The notes below the pieces were generated by a model. It was not told where the DNA came from, did not search any database, and was given only the letters and a program-made list of their open reading frames with translations. A stretch of DNA of 64,000 bases. Origin: Dioscorea cayenensis subsp. rotundata. Taxonomy: Eukaryota; Streptophyta; Magnoliopsida; Dioscoreales; Dioscoreaceae. Of the stretch, positions 25,557 to 38,360 are shown in pieces. How positions within the stretch are numbered: the first letter of the stretch is position 1; every line of letters begins with the position of its first letter. The stretch covers positions 5,181,501 through 5,245,500 of the forward strand of contig NC_052474.1 of assembly GCF_009730915.1 (NCBI RefSeq). The letters run 5' to 3'. The translations under genes and the position numbers were made by a program.

Positions 25557-28500
25557 ATGAAAGGCCCAGGTCCTCCTCGACTGAAGAAGCCTCCATTGCA
25601 GCAGAAGCTCAAACTCCTTTGTAGCCTTGGGGGTTCTTTTGCGCCTCGCCATCCATCTGGCGAACTCCGGTTCGTTGGCGGCGAGACTCGCATCATCTCC
25701 GTCGACCGACGTGGTATCAATTTATCAAAAATTCTATGGAGGATTTCCGATTTCAGTGGTAATGGCAACTTCTCCCTCTTCTACCAGCTGCCTAAGCCGC
25801 CTTCTCTTAGACCAGAGGAAGCCCCGCCTAGGCTGATCTTGATTGAGACTGATGAGGATGTTCGCCGGATGGTGGAGGATCACGATCGGCTCGCTACGAT
25901 GGGTAAGGTCTCTCGGCTTAGGGTTTTCATTTACTATGCGACATCGTCTCTCTACGGGTACGCTGCTACTACTGGATTCTGTTCGCAATTAGGGCATGAT
26001 GATCATATTCAAAATGGGATATTGAAGGAGGAATTGGGATCAGGGAATGTGAATTTAAAGACAAAATCGAGTGAAGTTCATAATTCTAGTGATTTGTGTG
26101 GTACAAGGGTTTCGGGGACCCATATTTCAGCTCCCCATGGGAATGCGAATCCATACCTCGGTTATTCTGGCTTTTGCTTGGCTTCAGGGAATCCTGGTGT
26201 GCGTAGTGAGTCTCGAAGGAGGGCCTTTAGGAAAGATGTATCTTTGGGGGTTGCTGGGCTTTCCAGCAACGTCAGCGTTGAATACAATCAGTGCTCGTCG
26301 CTTAGAAACAGGAACAGAGAGAATATGATTCCTTGGAATCACAGGACGAGAGGGACTTTCATTGACCAACCTGCTTTCATCAGTGGCGTAGTGAATAAGA
26401 AGGTTTTGCCATCCAAGTTCTCTGGTGGACATTGCAGGACGTCAAACAGTCCTCAGGGCAGGACTAAAAGTCATAAATTTGGTGGGAGTAGTGATATCAG
26501 ATACCATCGTGGGGGCGCATCTGATGCTCGTGGATATTTGAGCGTCCTGAGTGATTCTGGGATGCAACAATCATATGATGGCAGCAGGATTTGTGCTGTT
26601 AAACACTATACTGGGCTCCGGCCAAGATCGAACATATCAAAGCTTGGGCAGGGGAGATCACATCAGAATCAGTTCTCTGTATTTGGGCATCAGGGTCCGC
26701 AGCCGTTTGAAGAGAGAAGTCTGGCCAGTCATCCAGGTATTGTATGCGGAGACCAGTGCTATAATGAGAAGTCTGTGTCACAGTCTGTTGGTTCCTGCTT
26801 GCTTTGTGAACATTCTGTCAGTGATTTAGGCGCATCAATCACCGGAGAGGATTCCATGTTCCTTCATAACTGTGAAATGCACTCAACTCATTGTTCTTTA
26901 AGTGCCACCATGCAGTTGCCTACTCAGGGTAATGAAAGCAAGCATCTTGCCATAAAAAATGGTTGCACTTCATATGCTTTAAGTGCTGAGGAATGTACCT
27001 TTGTGGAATCACCACCAAGAGGAATTATGCATGCAGTATCCTCTACTCTTGACTTGTCATGTGATACCCCAAGGGATGATATCGATAAAATTGATGCAAA
27101 TTCAAGAAATATTGAGAGATTTCCTGAATCTGGCCTTACTGCTCTGTTGGATCACCTATGCGAAGCTGTTGGAACATCGAACAGTCGAAGTAGTTGCGTT
27201 GAGTCTCCTTTAGATGTTTCCATACAATACCTGTCCTTATCCTCGTTGGCCAAAGTTTGTCCAGCAATTGCCGATTCTTCTCTCATTAGCAGTAGGCTGC
27301 CCGAACCTGATCTTTGTGGGATTTCTTCGCTTCCAAAACATAGATCAAGGTTACATCAAAGTGAAGGCGGTAGTATGGAGAATATTTCCCTGAAAAGCAC
27401 ACTAGTCATTCCTGACTCTTCTGGAGGGATTGATGGTAATATTCCAAAGGCTACATATCCCTCTGAGGATGCTTTGGAGTTTAGTTTACATAAGGAAGTG
27501 CTGCAATCACCAAATATTTCAATGGACATATCTCTGGGTACTGAGAAATTGCTTTCTGGTGGTGGGAAGAACCCGGAAACATTGATAAACTCTTCAAATT
27601 TGCAGGAAAATGTAATCCCATTTTATCTTTCTTTACGATTGATAGTTACATTTGTTTCATGTGGTTGGAGATTGATTTTTCTTTTGTTTTCTCAGGCTAG
27701 TGCAATTGGAACAAGAAGCAATGGCTTGAAAGATGACGGAGAAACTGCCTCTGGGTTTCCTGCAATTTGTTATTCACATCTAATTACTCAAGAACTTCAG
27801 GTGAACATCATCAAAGTCTCAATGAATCAATCTATTTACCAAATGTTTTCAGGTTGTTTAAGCAATCCTTTGTTGTTAAAATTCTTTACATTTACTTCAT
27901 ACTCATCTTGCAGGCAATCCAAAGTTCTGATCTGGAAGAAATAAGAGAACTGGGCTCAGGCAACTATGGAGCTGTCTTCTATGGAAAATGGAAGGGCTCC
28001 GATGTTGCTATTAAGGGTTTGAGGCCAAGTTGCTTCAATGGAGGTGAATCTGGGGAGGATCGCTTGGTAATTTTTTGTTCTTTTTTTCTTCCTCACTGTA
28101 AGCTATTACAAATTATTTCTTGTTTTGCCATGGATAAATTCATCCTTTTACTTCCAAGGCCGAGTGAGCCATCATCATGGACTGATATGTGACTGTTAAC
28201 CAGTAATTTCTCGTGAACTTTTGCAACAATTTTGTTAGGTCTCTGATTTTTGGAAGGAAGCTCGCTTGCTTGGCCAACTTCACCATCCAAATGTGGTGGC
28301 ACTCTATGGAGTGGTTTCAGATGGACCTGTGACAAATTTGGCTACGGTCACAGAGTACATGGTGAATGGTTCTCTGAAGCAAGTTCTGCAAAGGAAAGAC
28401 AGGTATTCTCCATTAACTTTTACTCCTACTCCTACTTCTGATTCTTGAGAAAAGTCATTTAAGGTGAAAAACAGGTATAGCTGTTCTCCATATTTGCAGT

Positions 28501-29835
28501 GTTTGTTGATGGTAGAATTCTGTAAATTACACCTTTACTATAAGCCATCTTCAATCATTATTCTTCTGTAAAAATGGATAAGCAACTTTTTTTAAATGAT
28601 AAATAATTATTGTCGTACATTGTCTGAGACTTCCATTCTTCTCTACTACATCCATGTCATGGGGCTCAACGTATTGCTTCCATAAATCCAACTTAGTGCA
28701 AACTGATTCATATTCATTAATTTGTTTGTTGTCATTACCTTTTACTCTCTAACTGATGCAATTATCATTTGCAGAACTATTGACCGTCGTAAGAGGGTGA
28801 TTATAGCCATGGATGCAGCAATTGGTATGGAATATCTTCATGAGAAAAATATTGTTCACTTTGATCTGAAGTCACACAATTTCTTGGTAAATATGAAGGA
28901 TCCTCAACGACCAATTTGCAAGGTAGATAAGCAGTGTTTGTTCTTGTATTTTTCTATATATTTTGCATTAAGTTGTGTGCTTCTGCTTGCTTATCCTTTG
29001 CGATGTGTGTGACAGCTGAAGTCTATGATCCCTTCATATAATCTAGAATTTGGAAGTTTTGGTTGAACTCGGAATAAGTTTTTTGAAATATTTGTGATGA
29101 GGGTTATAAAAATAAATAGAACCTTGTTGTTGGAAGATTTGGTGCCTATGGGTCAGGCTTTACTTAGTGCATGATCCTGATACTAAACTCTTGGTTATCA
29201 CTTCAGTAATTAGGATGTCCTTTATGAATAACCAAACCCTTCTTTGTGTTCAGATTGGCGATTTAGGCTTGTCAAAGGTCAAGCAGAGGACATTAGTATC
29301 TGGTGGGGTTCGAGGGACTATTCCTTGGATGGCGCCGGAGCTGATAAATGGAAAAAGCAACATGGTTACAGACAAGGTGCTTAATTTTTTTCTATAATTA
29401 AACTTTGTCTAATTTCCTGACTTGCAATCTTTATCGTATGTCTGACACCAAATCGCGTCTTTTCAATAGGTCGATGTATACTCATTTGGAATTGTCATGT
29501 GGGAACTTTTAACCAGTGAAGAACCTTATGAGAATATGCGTTCTGAGGATATTATAGGTTTTTTTTTTTCCAGTAATTCCTTCAATTTCTTAAATATATG
29601 AGCAAGAAAATCCTTGCACAACTTATGCATGACCCACTTAGATGTTCTTGATCTGTGAATTCTTTCAGCTGGCATTATCAAGGGAGATCTACGACCAGAG
29701 ATTCCTAGCTGGTGTGATCCTGTCTGGAGATCATTGATGGAGAGATGCTGGTCATCTGATCCTTCTTCAAGGCCAGCTTTCTCGGAAGTATCCAAGGAAT
29801 TGCGTGCCATTGCTGCTTCTCTGAACATAAAATAG
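25557..29835 (+). CDS. PB1-domain Raf-like MAPKKK (B4-type protein kinase), 1000 aa
   Basis: Eight exons: 25557-27611, 27696-27800, 27914-28066, 28239-28402, 28775-28922, 29254-29376, 29470-29557 and 29669-29835; phases agree and give 1000 residues. A PB1 domain lies at about residues 15-125 ([15 protein letters not shown], then GGETRIISV, then an acidic ETDEDVRRM turn). A long Ser-rich linker follows. The kinase domain is at about 727-995: Gly loop GSGNYG (734-739), Lys754 in [12 protein letters not shown] with catalytic Asp856, GDLG in place of DFG (Asp878), and [19 protein letters not shown] and a GDLGLSKVK segment are familiar from plant B4 Raf-like kinases. Several B4 members act upstream of SnRK2 kinases in osmotic stress; whether this one does is inference. 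The shift from DFG to DLG keeps the metal-binding Asp, so activity is expected. Confidence 0.94.
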
Positions 29836-31100
29836 GACAGTTTATACAAGGAAAAAAAAAAAGATCATGTGAGGTGTTGTTATTAACCCCTCCATAGAAT
29901 AAGCAAGATTGTACACTAAAGGTTTTGGTTGTAAACACAATCTAATCCAATCGGCAATCGGGTGTTACCTGAGCTTAACTGACTTGCTTTGCCGTATACT
30001 GTGGCAAATAATGTTGTCTCTGGAGATCACAAGTTACACATATGGGATGGTGGGGGAAAGTGGAAATACAATGCTGTTGTTTGAAGAAGACTTCAAGGTT
30101 GGCTTGTTTCCAGTTAAATCATAACTAAGTTTCAAGGAAAAGTATTCACAGAATGTGGTCATTTCCTTGTGCTTCTGTAATAAGTGTGAATTCTTACTTT
30201 GGTACAATAATAAATGAGAACATTTTCCACTCATGGATCTTGATAAACATGCTTTGCAGACAGTGATACCATATTTTGATTGCATTGCTTCATAGGGTTC
30301 TTTTTGTTGGTCGGTTCCTATAGGTATCAAAAAGCATCCCATGAAGCATGAACGTTTAAAACAAGTTTCACTTATAAACGGCTCATATTTACTCCTTAAA
30401 TATATTACCCATATTATTTTAATTAATAAGTTCCTCTCTAACTTCCAAAATCCCCAAGCTTTTGGAACACGTGCATCATCCTAATTCACTCCTGGCAACT
30501 AAACGCCCCTTCTGTTTTTCATTCCTTCTTAGTTTATTTACTAATATTTATTTTATTTTTACTAAACACTACAAAGAGTCATATCATATATACTTAAATG
30601 TTAATAATTTTTTTACCATATAATTTTGGAGAAAAAAGAAATGACAGCCTTTCATTACGGTGTAGATAAAATTATTGTTACAGTATTTATATTGTATTTA
30701 TAATATATACAGTCTTTAATAGTATTATTCACCCAGAAATTTTACCATAGTCTTGCCATTGACTGACTTATCTATTTTTATATATAAAAAAGTCCTCTCC
30801 AACTTGATTAACAAGGCTCTAACAAACGTGGGCTACTTTCGGGGTTATTTCTTTGGTGGGCTTGTTCCACCGACTAATTATCACGTTCAGATTTGGGTCT
30901 TCATAGATCCAACGGTGAATAACAATCAATCTCTACCTCGGGATATGGTAACAAGAGTCCAAGAAACTTAGCCGACATAGAACGCCGTTCGATTTTTGAA
31001 AGACCTCAACGACGAGTTAGAACTTAGAAGTACCCCAGCCGTCCACGTCATCATTTTATCACGCCTTATAAAATAATTATTTTTTTATATACCTAAATTA
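29836..31100. other. kinase 3' region and spacer
   Basis: About the first 400 bases are probably the 3' untranslated region. The rest is spacer. No further gene is seen. Confidence 0.5.
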
Positions 31101-31109
31101 TTAAATTCA

Positions 31110-32459
31110 GCCGCAGCCGCACCTTCTCGTTCGCATCCTCTTTCTCTCTCTCCCAACGAGAGATTAGGGTTTCGATTCTCCTTTATCTCAACGGGGCTAC
31201 GGGATCACAATCCCTGCTCAGAAGGAGAGGAATCGGGTGTACATATCTACAGCGTAGGTTTGGATCTCTGATCCTTTACAGTAAATCTCTCCTGCTTCCC
31301 TGTTTTTTTTTTTTTTCTTTCTTTTTGATCGCGATTCGTGCTTGATCTGTTGTGTTTTGGGGGAAATATTATAGCTTTGAGTCTTGCCATTGCTTTTGAT
31401 TTGATGACTAATTTGTGCTGTTCTTTGTCTCTGTGAGAATCGAAGATTCCTCGATTTAGGGTTTGTTCGTCGGGGATTAGTCCTGCTGCGTTGTTTTCGA
31501 GAATTACGTATTATTGCGTTGTAGATCTGATTGTTTCGTTTGGTTTTGCTTTGATTTAGTTCATAATTTTGTTTATTATTATTTTTTTGTGTAAGTTAGG
31601 GTCATCTCGTCAGCGGATGCCTTCTTTTTTAGTTATTATGCTGTTTGACTAGGAAGCTGACTAAATTGGATCGCGAGCTCTATGACAAGTTTGTCATTAG
31701 TGTGTTCAATCTTGTAATTTTATTCTCTTTAGCTGGGGATCGATGTGATAACCATGTGTTTGCTTTGAGTTTGCATCACATAGAGCTATTTGTCTTGATG
31801 TGTTCCTTGCGATTGTTTTATTAGGAGCAAAAATTGATTTTCAGACTCTCATTTATGTTCTTTATACTGGTTTAAAATCAGAGATGAGATGTGATGAGGT
31901 CTTATAGTGATTTGGGTGCATGAGATGGTTCTGAACTAGATTTTCATTTCTAGTATCTTGTTATATTTGGGCTTTGTTGTGCCTTGGGCATGCCTTTTGA
32001 AGTTTTGGTTTGATATTGTGTAGAGTTTAGCGCTTGCTATGTTATGTACGTAGGGAAACCTGCCATAATATGAAATCCATGCTGTTATATACTTTGGTTA
32101 TATTGTGAAGTTTCAATACTGTTTATGGATATTTGTTTTTGATTAGTTTTACTAGCTGGCCTTAGACATATCTTTGGGTTAATTTTTTTTTTTAAATGTA
32201 TATGAAAAAGGTAATTTAAATAACTTCAAATCTTTTTATGTTTGCTCTTATCACTGACAAGCAGTTCACTTGTTTCAATGTTAGTGTGCATATTGGGATC
32301 AATGATTATTGGTTATTATTATCTGATAATTGTTACTTCGGGTTAGGGTTGTGTTTGTCTTGGCTGATTTATTTATTTGTTGTATAGCTGTTCAGTGTTC
32401 GGTAGTTCACTTTAGAAGTTAAAGTTCAGAGTTAGTGAGATTGTACTGAATTTAGTACT
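31110..32459 (+). promoter_or_regulatory. leader with probable long 5'UTR intron for the DUF1644 gene
   Basis: A pyrimidine-rich start (CTCTTTCTCTCTCTC near 31138) is followed by TTAGGGTTT near 31165, a telo-box in reverse typical of plant leaders. A donor-like GTAGGTTTGG lies at about 31255. T-rich intron-like DNA then runs to the acceptor-like TTGTATAG near 32387, shortly before the ATG at 32460. No open frame spans it, so a leader intron of about 1.1 kb is likely. Exact ends are not certain. Confidence 0.5.
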
Positions 32460-33380
32460 ATGCCGAAGGAAAGAAAAGCCCGTTCTGTGTCCTTTGAACG
32501 TCGTTCTCGCGGATCCCCTTTCCCAAGTAGCTCATCTAATTGCCCAAAACATCGTCCTTCCTCTTCTAGGAATCCACCTAGATCTCCATCAAGAACAGCC
32601 GCAGCCAAGGACATTAAAGAGTGGGAGGAGGTTAGGTGCCCGGTGTGCATGGAGCATCCCCACAATGCAGTTCTCCTTCTGTGCTCTTCCCATGATAAAG
32701 GTTGTCGTCCATTCATGTGTGATACAAGCTATCGCCATTCTAACTGCCTTGATCAGTTCCGTAAGGCCTTTGCGTCCTCCTGCACAACTCAGGATAACCA
32801 CAAAGAGCAGCTTCCGACTGAACTCTCATGTCCCTTGTGTCGTGGATTTGTTAGTGGTTGGACAGTCAATGAGCCTGCCCGCTATTACATGAATGCAAAG
32901 TCCCGCAGCTGCTCCATGGAGACGTGTGATTTTTCTGGTGCCTATGGAGATTTGAGGAAGCATGCAAGAAGGGATCACCCTTCTGTGCGTCCATCAGTTG
33001 TTGATCCAGCAAGGGAACGTGATTGGAGGAGAATGGAACAACAGCGTGATTTTGGGGACTTGCTCAGCACACTGATGACTGCGGTGGGTCAAAGAGGGAC
33101 TGTTGAAAGAGATGATGAATATGAGGAGAATTTGTTCACCTTTCCGTCAGTTGCTGTCTATTTTGTGTTGCGTGTTCGCCAACATTCAGGTGCAGAAAAC
33201 CATCGATCCCCCCGCCATCAACCTGAGCAGCTGACCTATAGTGGCCCATCATCAACTATAAGCAACGATTCTGATGATGGTGATGATGGCAGATCTGAAG
33301 AAGTCTCTGCACCATCAAGAGGCCAGGGAAGGCCCCGTCGGCAGTTGAGGATGTCAGATGATGAGGATGAGGTGTTATGA
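32460..33380 (+). CDS. DUF1644 zinc-binding (RING/C2H2-like) protein, 306 aa
   Basis: A single coding exon for 306 residues. The N-terminus is basic and Ser/Arg-rich (residues 1-48). The DUF1644 region runs from about 54 to 178: EVRCPVCMEHPHNAVLLLC, then GCRPFMCDTSYRHSNCLDQF, then LSCPLCRG (RING-like Cys pairs), then C-x4-C-x-FSGAYGDLRKHAR-x2-HP, a C2H2-like part. The C-terminus is acidic with a DSDDGDDG run and a final basic patch (GRPRRQLR). The plant-only family is little characterised, and some members are linked to stress responses. The structure suggests zinc binding and possibly protein or nucleic-acid contacts. The start is the first ATG and fits the family's basic N-terminus. Confidence 0.92.
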   Translation: MPKERKARSVSFERRSRGSPFPSSSSNCPKHRPSSSRNPPRSPSRTAAAKDIKEWEEVRCPVCMEHPHNAVLLLCSSHDKGCRPFMCDTSYRHSNCLDQFRKAFASSCTTQDNHKEQLPTELSCPLCRGFVSGWTVNEPARYYMNAKSRSCSMETCDFSGAYGDLRKHARRDHPSVRPSVVDPARERDWRRMEQQRDFGDLLSTLMTAVGQRGTVERDDEYEENLFTFPSVAVYFVLRVRQHSGAENHRSPRHQPEQLTYSGPSSTISNDSDDGDDGRSEEVSAPSRGQGRPRRQLRMSDDEDEVL

Positions 33381-35200
33381 TCAGTTAGCATCTCCTCCAA
33401 TAGTTCTGGTTCTGTTCATGCAGCAACATAGAGCTGGTTGGAGTTTGCAAGTCCCTGGATTGTAATTAAGGCGAGTCCCTTTCTCTGATAGTGTCTTGAG
33501 CACACTGTTATTTTTTAATATATTGTTTATTTGCCTTATTTGCAGTTGAGGGAGGTCACTTTCCGTACTGCAGGCAATGCATGTATTTTCAGCATGCAGG
33601 GGAGAGAAAGAGAATGGTAGCCATTGCATCGTGCTGAGTGCACAAGAATGTTAGATTCATTTGCTTGAACTTCACATAGCTTGGCTCGTGCAAATATTTC
33701 ATTTGTGTTTTTGGTGATGTGGGGGGTGTGTGGGTGAAAATGGGAATATTATGGTCCAACAGTTTGTCCATCTTAGTTTGATACAAAGGGGGATGAATTA
33801 TAAATTTAGTAGCAAATCATGTTCAGCTTTGTTGATTATTCAGAGCTACTGGCAATGAACTTTGCAGCTCTAGAAATGATATTCTCTTCCTCTGTTATTT
33901 GATCCTTTGTGTGCCTGTGACCTGTTGATGCATCTGCTGGAATTTCTGTGGGACTATAAGTATGCTTAGTTTTTCTGCATGCAATTTCTGTGATGCTTGT
34001 GCCTATGTTGATTGAAAGATCAATTATTGTTTCGGTATCTTCTGATATGGTGTCAATGTTGTGTTTTCTCTACTGTGTGGTGACTGCGCTGGGTTTCCTA
34101 ACTTTCCTCATCCATCGCTTACTCTACTACCAATAATAATATTTTTATTATTTTATGTTAAGATTTGGTTGATGCTAGCAGTATCGTTTTTCATTTTCAT
34201 TTCCATTTTAGTGTTTGTCACTTTGGAAGACAAGTTTGGTGTTGCCGTGTTGGTTTAAAATTTCCAAGAATAGTATTTGATCATTTTTTCTACTTTGCTT
34301 CGGGGTAAGTTTCTAGAAAAATATTTAGATTTTGTTTGATTAGGAAACATTTTGGTGATAAGATTGTGTTGTTACTGAAAAGATGGGGTATGCAAGTGAT
34401 TTTTGAATTTTATTTTTGATATCATTTGCTCTGATGCTTAGAAAACAATATAATTTTTTTTGATGTGGTATGTTCAGATGTTCTTAAAAAATTCAACTTT
34501 TGCATGTATGACGCTGTAGAAATATAGAAATAAATGTTGAGTTCGTAAAACCCTCCCTCCGTCAGCGAAAGCAACAATATTCGTATTGAGACGTACTCTA
34601 TTTCTTCAAACAAGAAAGAAGTAAACATAATTTTAATGCTCAATGAAACACCAAAACTGATCAATTTCATGCTTCATGCCTGCTTCACACATATTTGTAT
34701 TAAAAATACCACGAATTCTACCATCAATTAATCTTAACAAATAACCTCAATAATAAAAATTTCAGAGCTTCCGGAAGCAATCGAGACTAATCTCACGATC
34801 TTTAAATATTTAAAAATTACAAAAAAAAAAAGAAATTCTTAATATTAAAACTCTATTATATATATATATATATATATATATATTTAACAAACGTGGACAA
34901 GACATACATCAGGCTGCTCACATAATTATAAAAATAATTTTTTTTTTCTTTATAAATTGAGATTTAAATTTGTTTTTTAGTAAGACACAAACATCAGATA
35001 CCAACACAGGGTTTGATAACAGCAACTCTAAAATATTTAAAAATTAAAAAAAAAGCTTAGAGAGAATTTTATTCTCTTTCTTTATAATTAATTGGAGTGA
35101 TTTATTATTATTATTTTTATTTTTTAATTCTCTCTCCCTCAAGAAACATACGCGATCCAAGCCACAATAGTGTGTGCGCTTGCGCCGCAACCCAAACTCG
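33381..35200. other. 3' region and spacer before GRXS15
   Basis: The first about 300 bases are probably the 3' untranslated region of the DUF1644 gene and may hold an intron, since GTTCATGC- and GCAG-type signals are present. The rest is spacer with a TA microsatellite. No gene is seen. Confidence 0.45.
34857..34882. repeat. TA dinucleotide microsatellite
   Basis: A TA run of about 26 bases. Confidence 0.9.
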
Positions 35201-35479
35201 GATTTTGCTCCGCCCCCGCGACCGGACGAACGAAAGGCCCTTCCTCTCTGTTCCCGTATGCACCGCCTCCTCCCTCACCCCTGTTTATCTTCTACTTTTC
35301 TCTATTTCGATTGCTGAAATGGCCAATCCAAGCTAGTTTCCTGATGATTTGTGTTTACAAATCCCTTTTCCTTTTCCACTAGACGGATCAAAGCTTGGAT
35401 TTTTAATAACTTTTCTGTTATATTGTGATGCACATAGGCTTGATTGGATCATTAATTGTCTCTTTGCAGTCTGTAAAGC

Positions 35480-37043
35480 ATGGCTAGATCATTGTCTGGC
35501 GTGATGTTGAAGAACATTCTTAGGTCTGCTGCCCCTTCGTTCAACTTCAAGGTAAAAATTATTTCTTTCATCTAATTCTCCAGTTTTTCTAATTCCCTTC
35601 ATCGTCAGACATGATTTTAAAGATTTTTGTTTGATTGCTTAATGCTTCTCTGTGATTGCCTTAATCTTGGGAGTAGTCATCTGGAGCTGTTCTTTGTCGA
35701 GGCCTGGATTATACAACTAGGATAAGTGGTGATTCTGATACTCATGAGGATTTCAGGCCCACTGATAATCTTCAGAGTTCTGGGACTTCTCTGGTTGATC
35801 TTGTTCAACAGGTTTTCTTCTTCTTCTCTTTTTATGTTAGAAATGTGCTAAATTGGTGTCGTTCCATGGTCTCTATGGTTATTTATTGATGTTGTTCTAT
35901 GGTAGTTAGTGCTCTATGGTTTATTTTGTTGTAGGATGTTAAGGAAAACCCTGTCATGATTTACATGAAAGGTCATCCTGATGCTCCTCGCTGCGGGTTC
36001 AGTGCATTGGCAGTGAAGGTCCTGCAACAATATGGTAAATCACTGTTTGATATGCCTACTACTAATGTTTATGGATATTCTTCAAGTTAACTGTGGTGTT
36101 TGTGTGGTTTCAAGAAAATTATTTTGTGTTCTAAATTTTTCCCAAAATTGCCATTGCAGGGGTTCCAATCACCTCAAGAAATATTTTGGAAGGTTCTGAG
36201 ATCAAAGATGCTGTAAAATCCTTCACGTGCGTGAATTCTTAATCTGCTTCAAGGAAGTTCTTGTTATTCTTATTATTGCATTCAGTTATTGTCATAAAGT
36301 GCGTTCTCATTTTTGTTTCGGACTAATTTTGCTAATCCTTACCTGCGATATATGTCCAAAAATATTGTTTGATCCGTAAGGTATGAATTGAGTTCTGTGG
36401 CTGACAATCAATTAGGACATGCCCATACTGAGTTCTATCTTCTTTTGTCTATGTCAGTAATGGAAATGTTTATTTAGTTTGACATAATTTCTGTGTATTG
36501 AATCCATAAAATCTTTGTTAATGTCTCAAACAAACTTTTTAACCTCTTTTGAGCCCAACTGTTTTTAAGTTAAGATTTTCAAGCTCTTTTGCATTGTTAG
36601 TGTGGTGTTGCAATGATCTATTTGTGATATTGTCCTTCCTTAGTTCAGTGCTTCACTTTAGACAGCAATGACTAGGACTTTACATGATAATAGAATTGCT
36701 GTAAATGCTATTTGATTCAAGCTTCAATTGCATCAGCTACAATCAACATTTGAACCAATGTTTGTTAACTCTTCACACTTCTTCTAGCGATATGTGAAGT
36801 TTTATTGTCTATTTCTGTAGCAATTGGCCAACGTTTCCACAAATATTTATCAAGGGGGAGTTTATCGGTGGATCTGATATCGTCCTTAAAATGCATCAGG
36901 TCAATCCCAATTCATTGCAGAGTGCAGACTAAGCTCACTCAATTTTATTTATCTTGCTGAAATTTGTGGTTTTGTTTTATTGGCAGGATGGTGAGCTCAA
37001 GCTGTTGCTCCAGGACAACGTAGACAACAAGGGAAAAGAGTAG
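35480..37043 (+). CDS. GRXS15: mitochondrial monothiol glutaredoxin GRXS15
   Basis: Six coding exons: 35480-35551, 35677-35811, 35935-36034, 36160-36226, 36821-36899 and 36987-37043; phases match and give 169 residues. Residues 1-60 form an Arg/Ser-rich mitochondrial presequence. The glutaredoxin fold follows: [13 protein letters not shown] with Lys81, the monothiol CGFS motif at 89-92, TFPQIFIKG with the conserved cis-Pro, and GGSD at 141-144. These residues bind glutathione and a bridging 2Fe-2S cluster. In plants GRXS15 carries Fe-S clusters in the mitochondrial matrix and is essential. The exon before 35480 is non-coding: an acceptor TTTGCAG ends at 35469, and the leader lies upstream, near 35250-35340. 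Confidence 0.96.
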
Positions 37044-37563
37044 TGAGACACAATCCTATTAGTTACATCTGATTGACATCACTTTGTTTTATGAATATGA
37101 TTATCATAGATGTTTTTTTCGCAAAATAAACTACTGGGATGTTATCACTGAAGATAATAACATTATGAACTTCCTTGATTTCAATATTTTTAACTTTGTA
37201 AGTCAACGTATTTGTAGCCATTGGTCTTCTGCCTCTTGTCTTGTTATTTTTGGTGATGTAGTATTTTAAATCAGACAATTCAATTTGTGTCAAGAGAAAA
37301 TTTTCAAATTTAATGTCTCAATGCGGAATCTTCATATTTTTTTTTTTCTGTTACCTTGTTTATCATCCTTGTGATTTGCATGGAGTGGACTCGTCTTGTA
37401 TTTCTTGTACAACTTTCAGGCTAGTTAACTTGTACCGGCAGGTCAACACCAATATTAAAATTTTCACAAACATTCAAATTGATGATGCTGAGGAATTTTA
37501 GTAAATTTTTAAATTAGATTGATTTGCAGAAACTTACTGATATACATTGCATGCATATCCAAT

Positions 37564-37643
<80 letters not shown>

Positions 37644-37775
37644 GATTTATTTGTGTATCTTAATTTTATTAAGATAATCTGTTTGCAGATAAACACATAA
37701 AAGAATTGGATCTTTTTTCTATTTCGTAGTGTATAAGTTAATTTTACAATGTTTTAATTGTGATATTTTTATAAA
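37044..37775. other. GRXS15 3' region and microsatellite spacer
   Basis: Probable 3' untranslated sequence at the start, then spacer with a long AT microsatellite. No gene is seen. Confidence 0.5.
37569..37634. repeat. long AT dinucleotide microsatellite
   Basis: An uninterrupted AT run of about 66 bases, the longest in the window, just upstream of the TCX array promoter module. Confidence 0.9.
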
Positions 37776-37794
37776 TATTATATATAAATATATA

Positions 37795-38020
37795 TAATAT
37801 TAGTAACTATAGTTTTTAATTTGTAAACCGGTGGCAACGCGGATACTTGCGGTTATGCACAGGACCTGCTCGTTGGTGGGTTCTTTTTTTAATTAATTAA
37901 TTATTATTTTACTCGATTAATCACCTGTAATTCCCGCCCTTTTGCTAATTTTATGATATAAATAATGTGAACTTTTGTTTAAAAATCAGAGTAATCCCAT
38001 ATTTACTCTGAGATAAGCTT
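37795..38020 (+). promoter_or_regulatory. shared TCX promoter module, copy 1
   Basis: This segment is alike in front of TCX copies 1, 2 and 4. In order it contains TAGTAACTATAGTTTT, a TTGCGGTTATG-like part, TTCCCGCCC (37931-37939, an E2F-like core), GCTAATTTTATGATATAA, and AAATCAGAGTAATCCCATA. In this copy CAGAGTAA (37987-37994) and TTACTCTG (38003-38010) form a perfect 8-bp inverted repeat with an 8-bp loop. The ATG is about 350 bases further on. Confidence 0.6.
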
Positions 38021-38360
38021 GAGTGCCTGTAGAATTTTAAATTTATCCGAACTACAAATCGGAATTAGATCGCAAAAATTGGATGTCCCTCAGCCTGCAT
38101 ACATAAATTCACAGGCAGATCACAAAAGAATAGCAAAAACAGAAGCAGAAGTTTTATTGATACTCAACTTTCTTTGTATCATCAAGATCTTGAAAAACCT
38201 CGCTGGCTTGTGCAACTGCTTTTTAGTTCTGGCTTTCTTCTTTAGTCTTACCTTGTTTTGTTTGTTTTGTTTCTTTGTGTGCTAATTGCTTAGTTTTACC
38301 TTTTTTTTTTCGTCTTAATAAATTAGCTACTTGGTTGCTCTTTTTTTCAAAACATAAGCT

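Noticed and set aside
25212-25768. Minus-strand frames rich in Arg/Glu before and over the kinase start
   Set aside because: Their charged runs are translations of the CTT/CT microsatellite; the plus strand carries the PB1 kinase gene.
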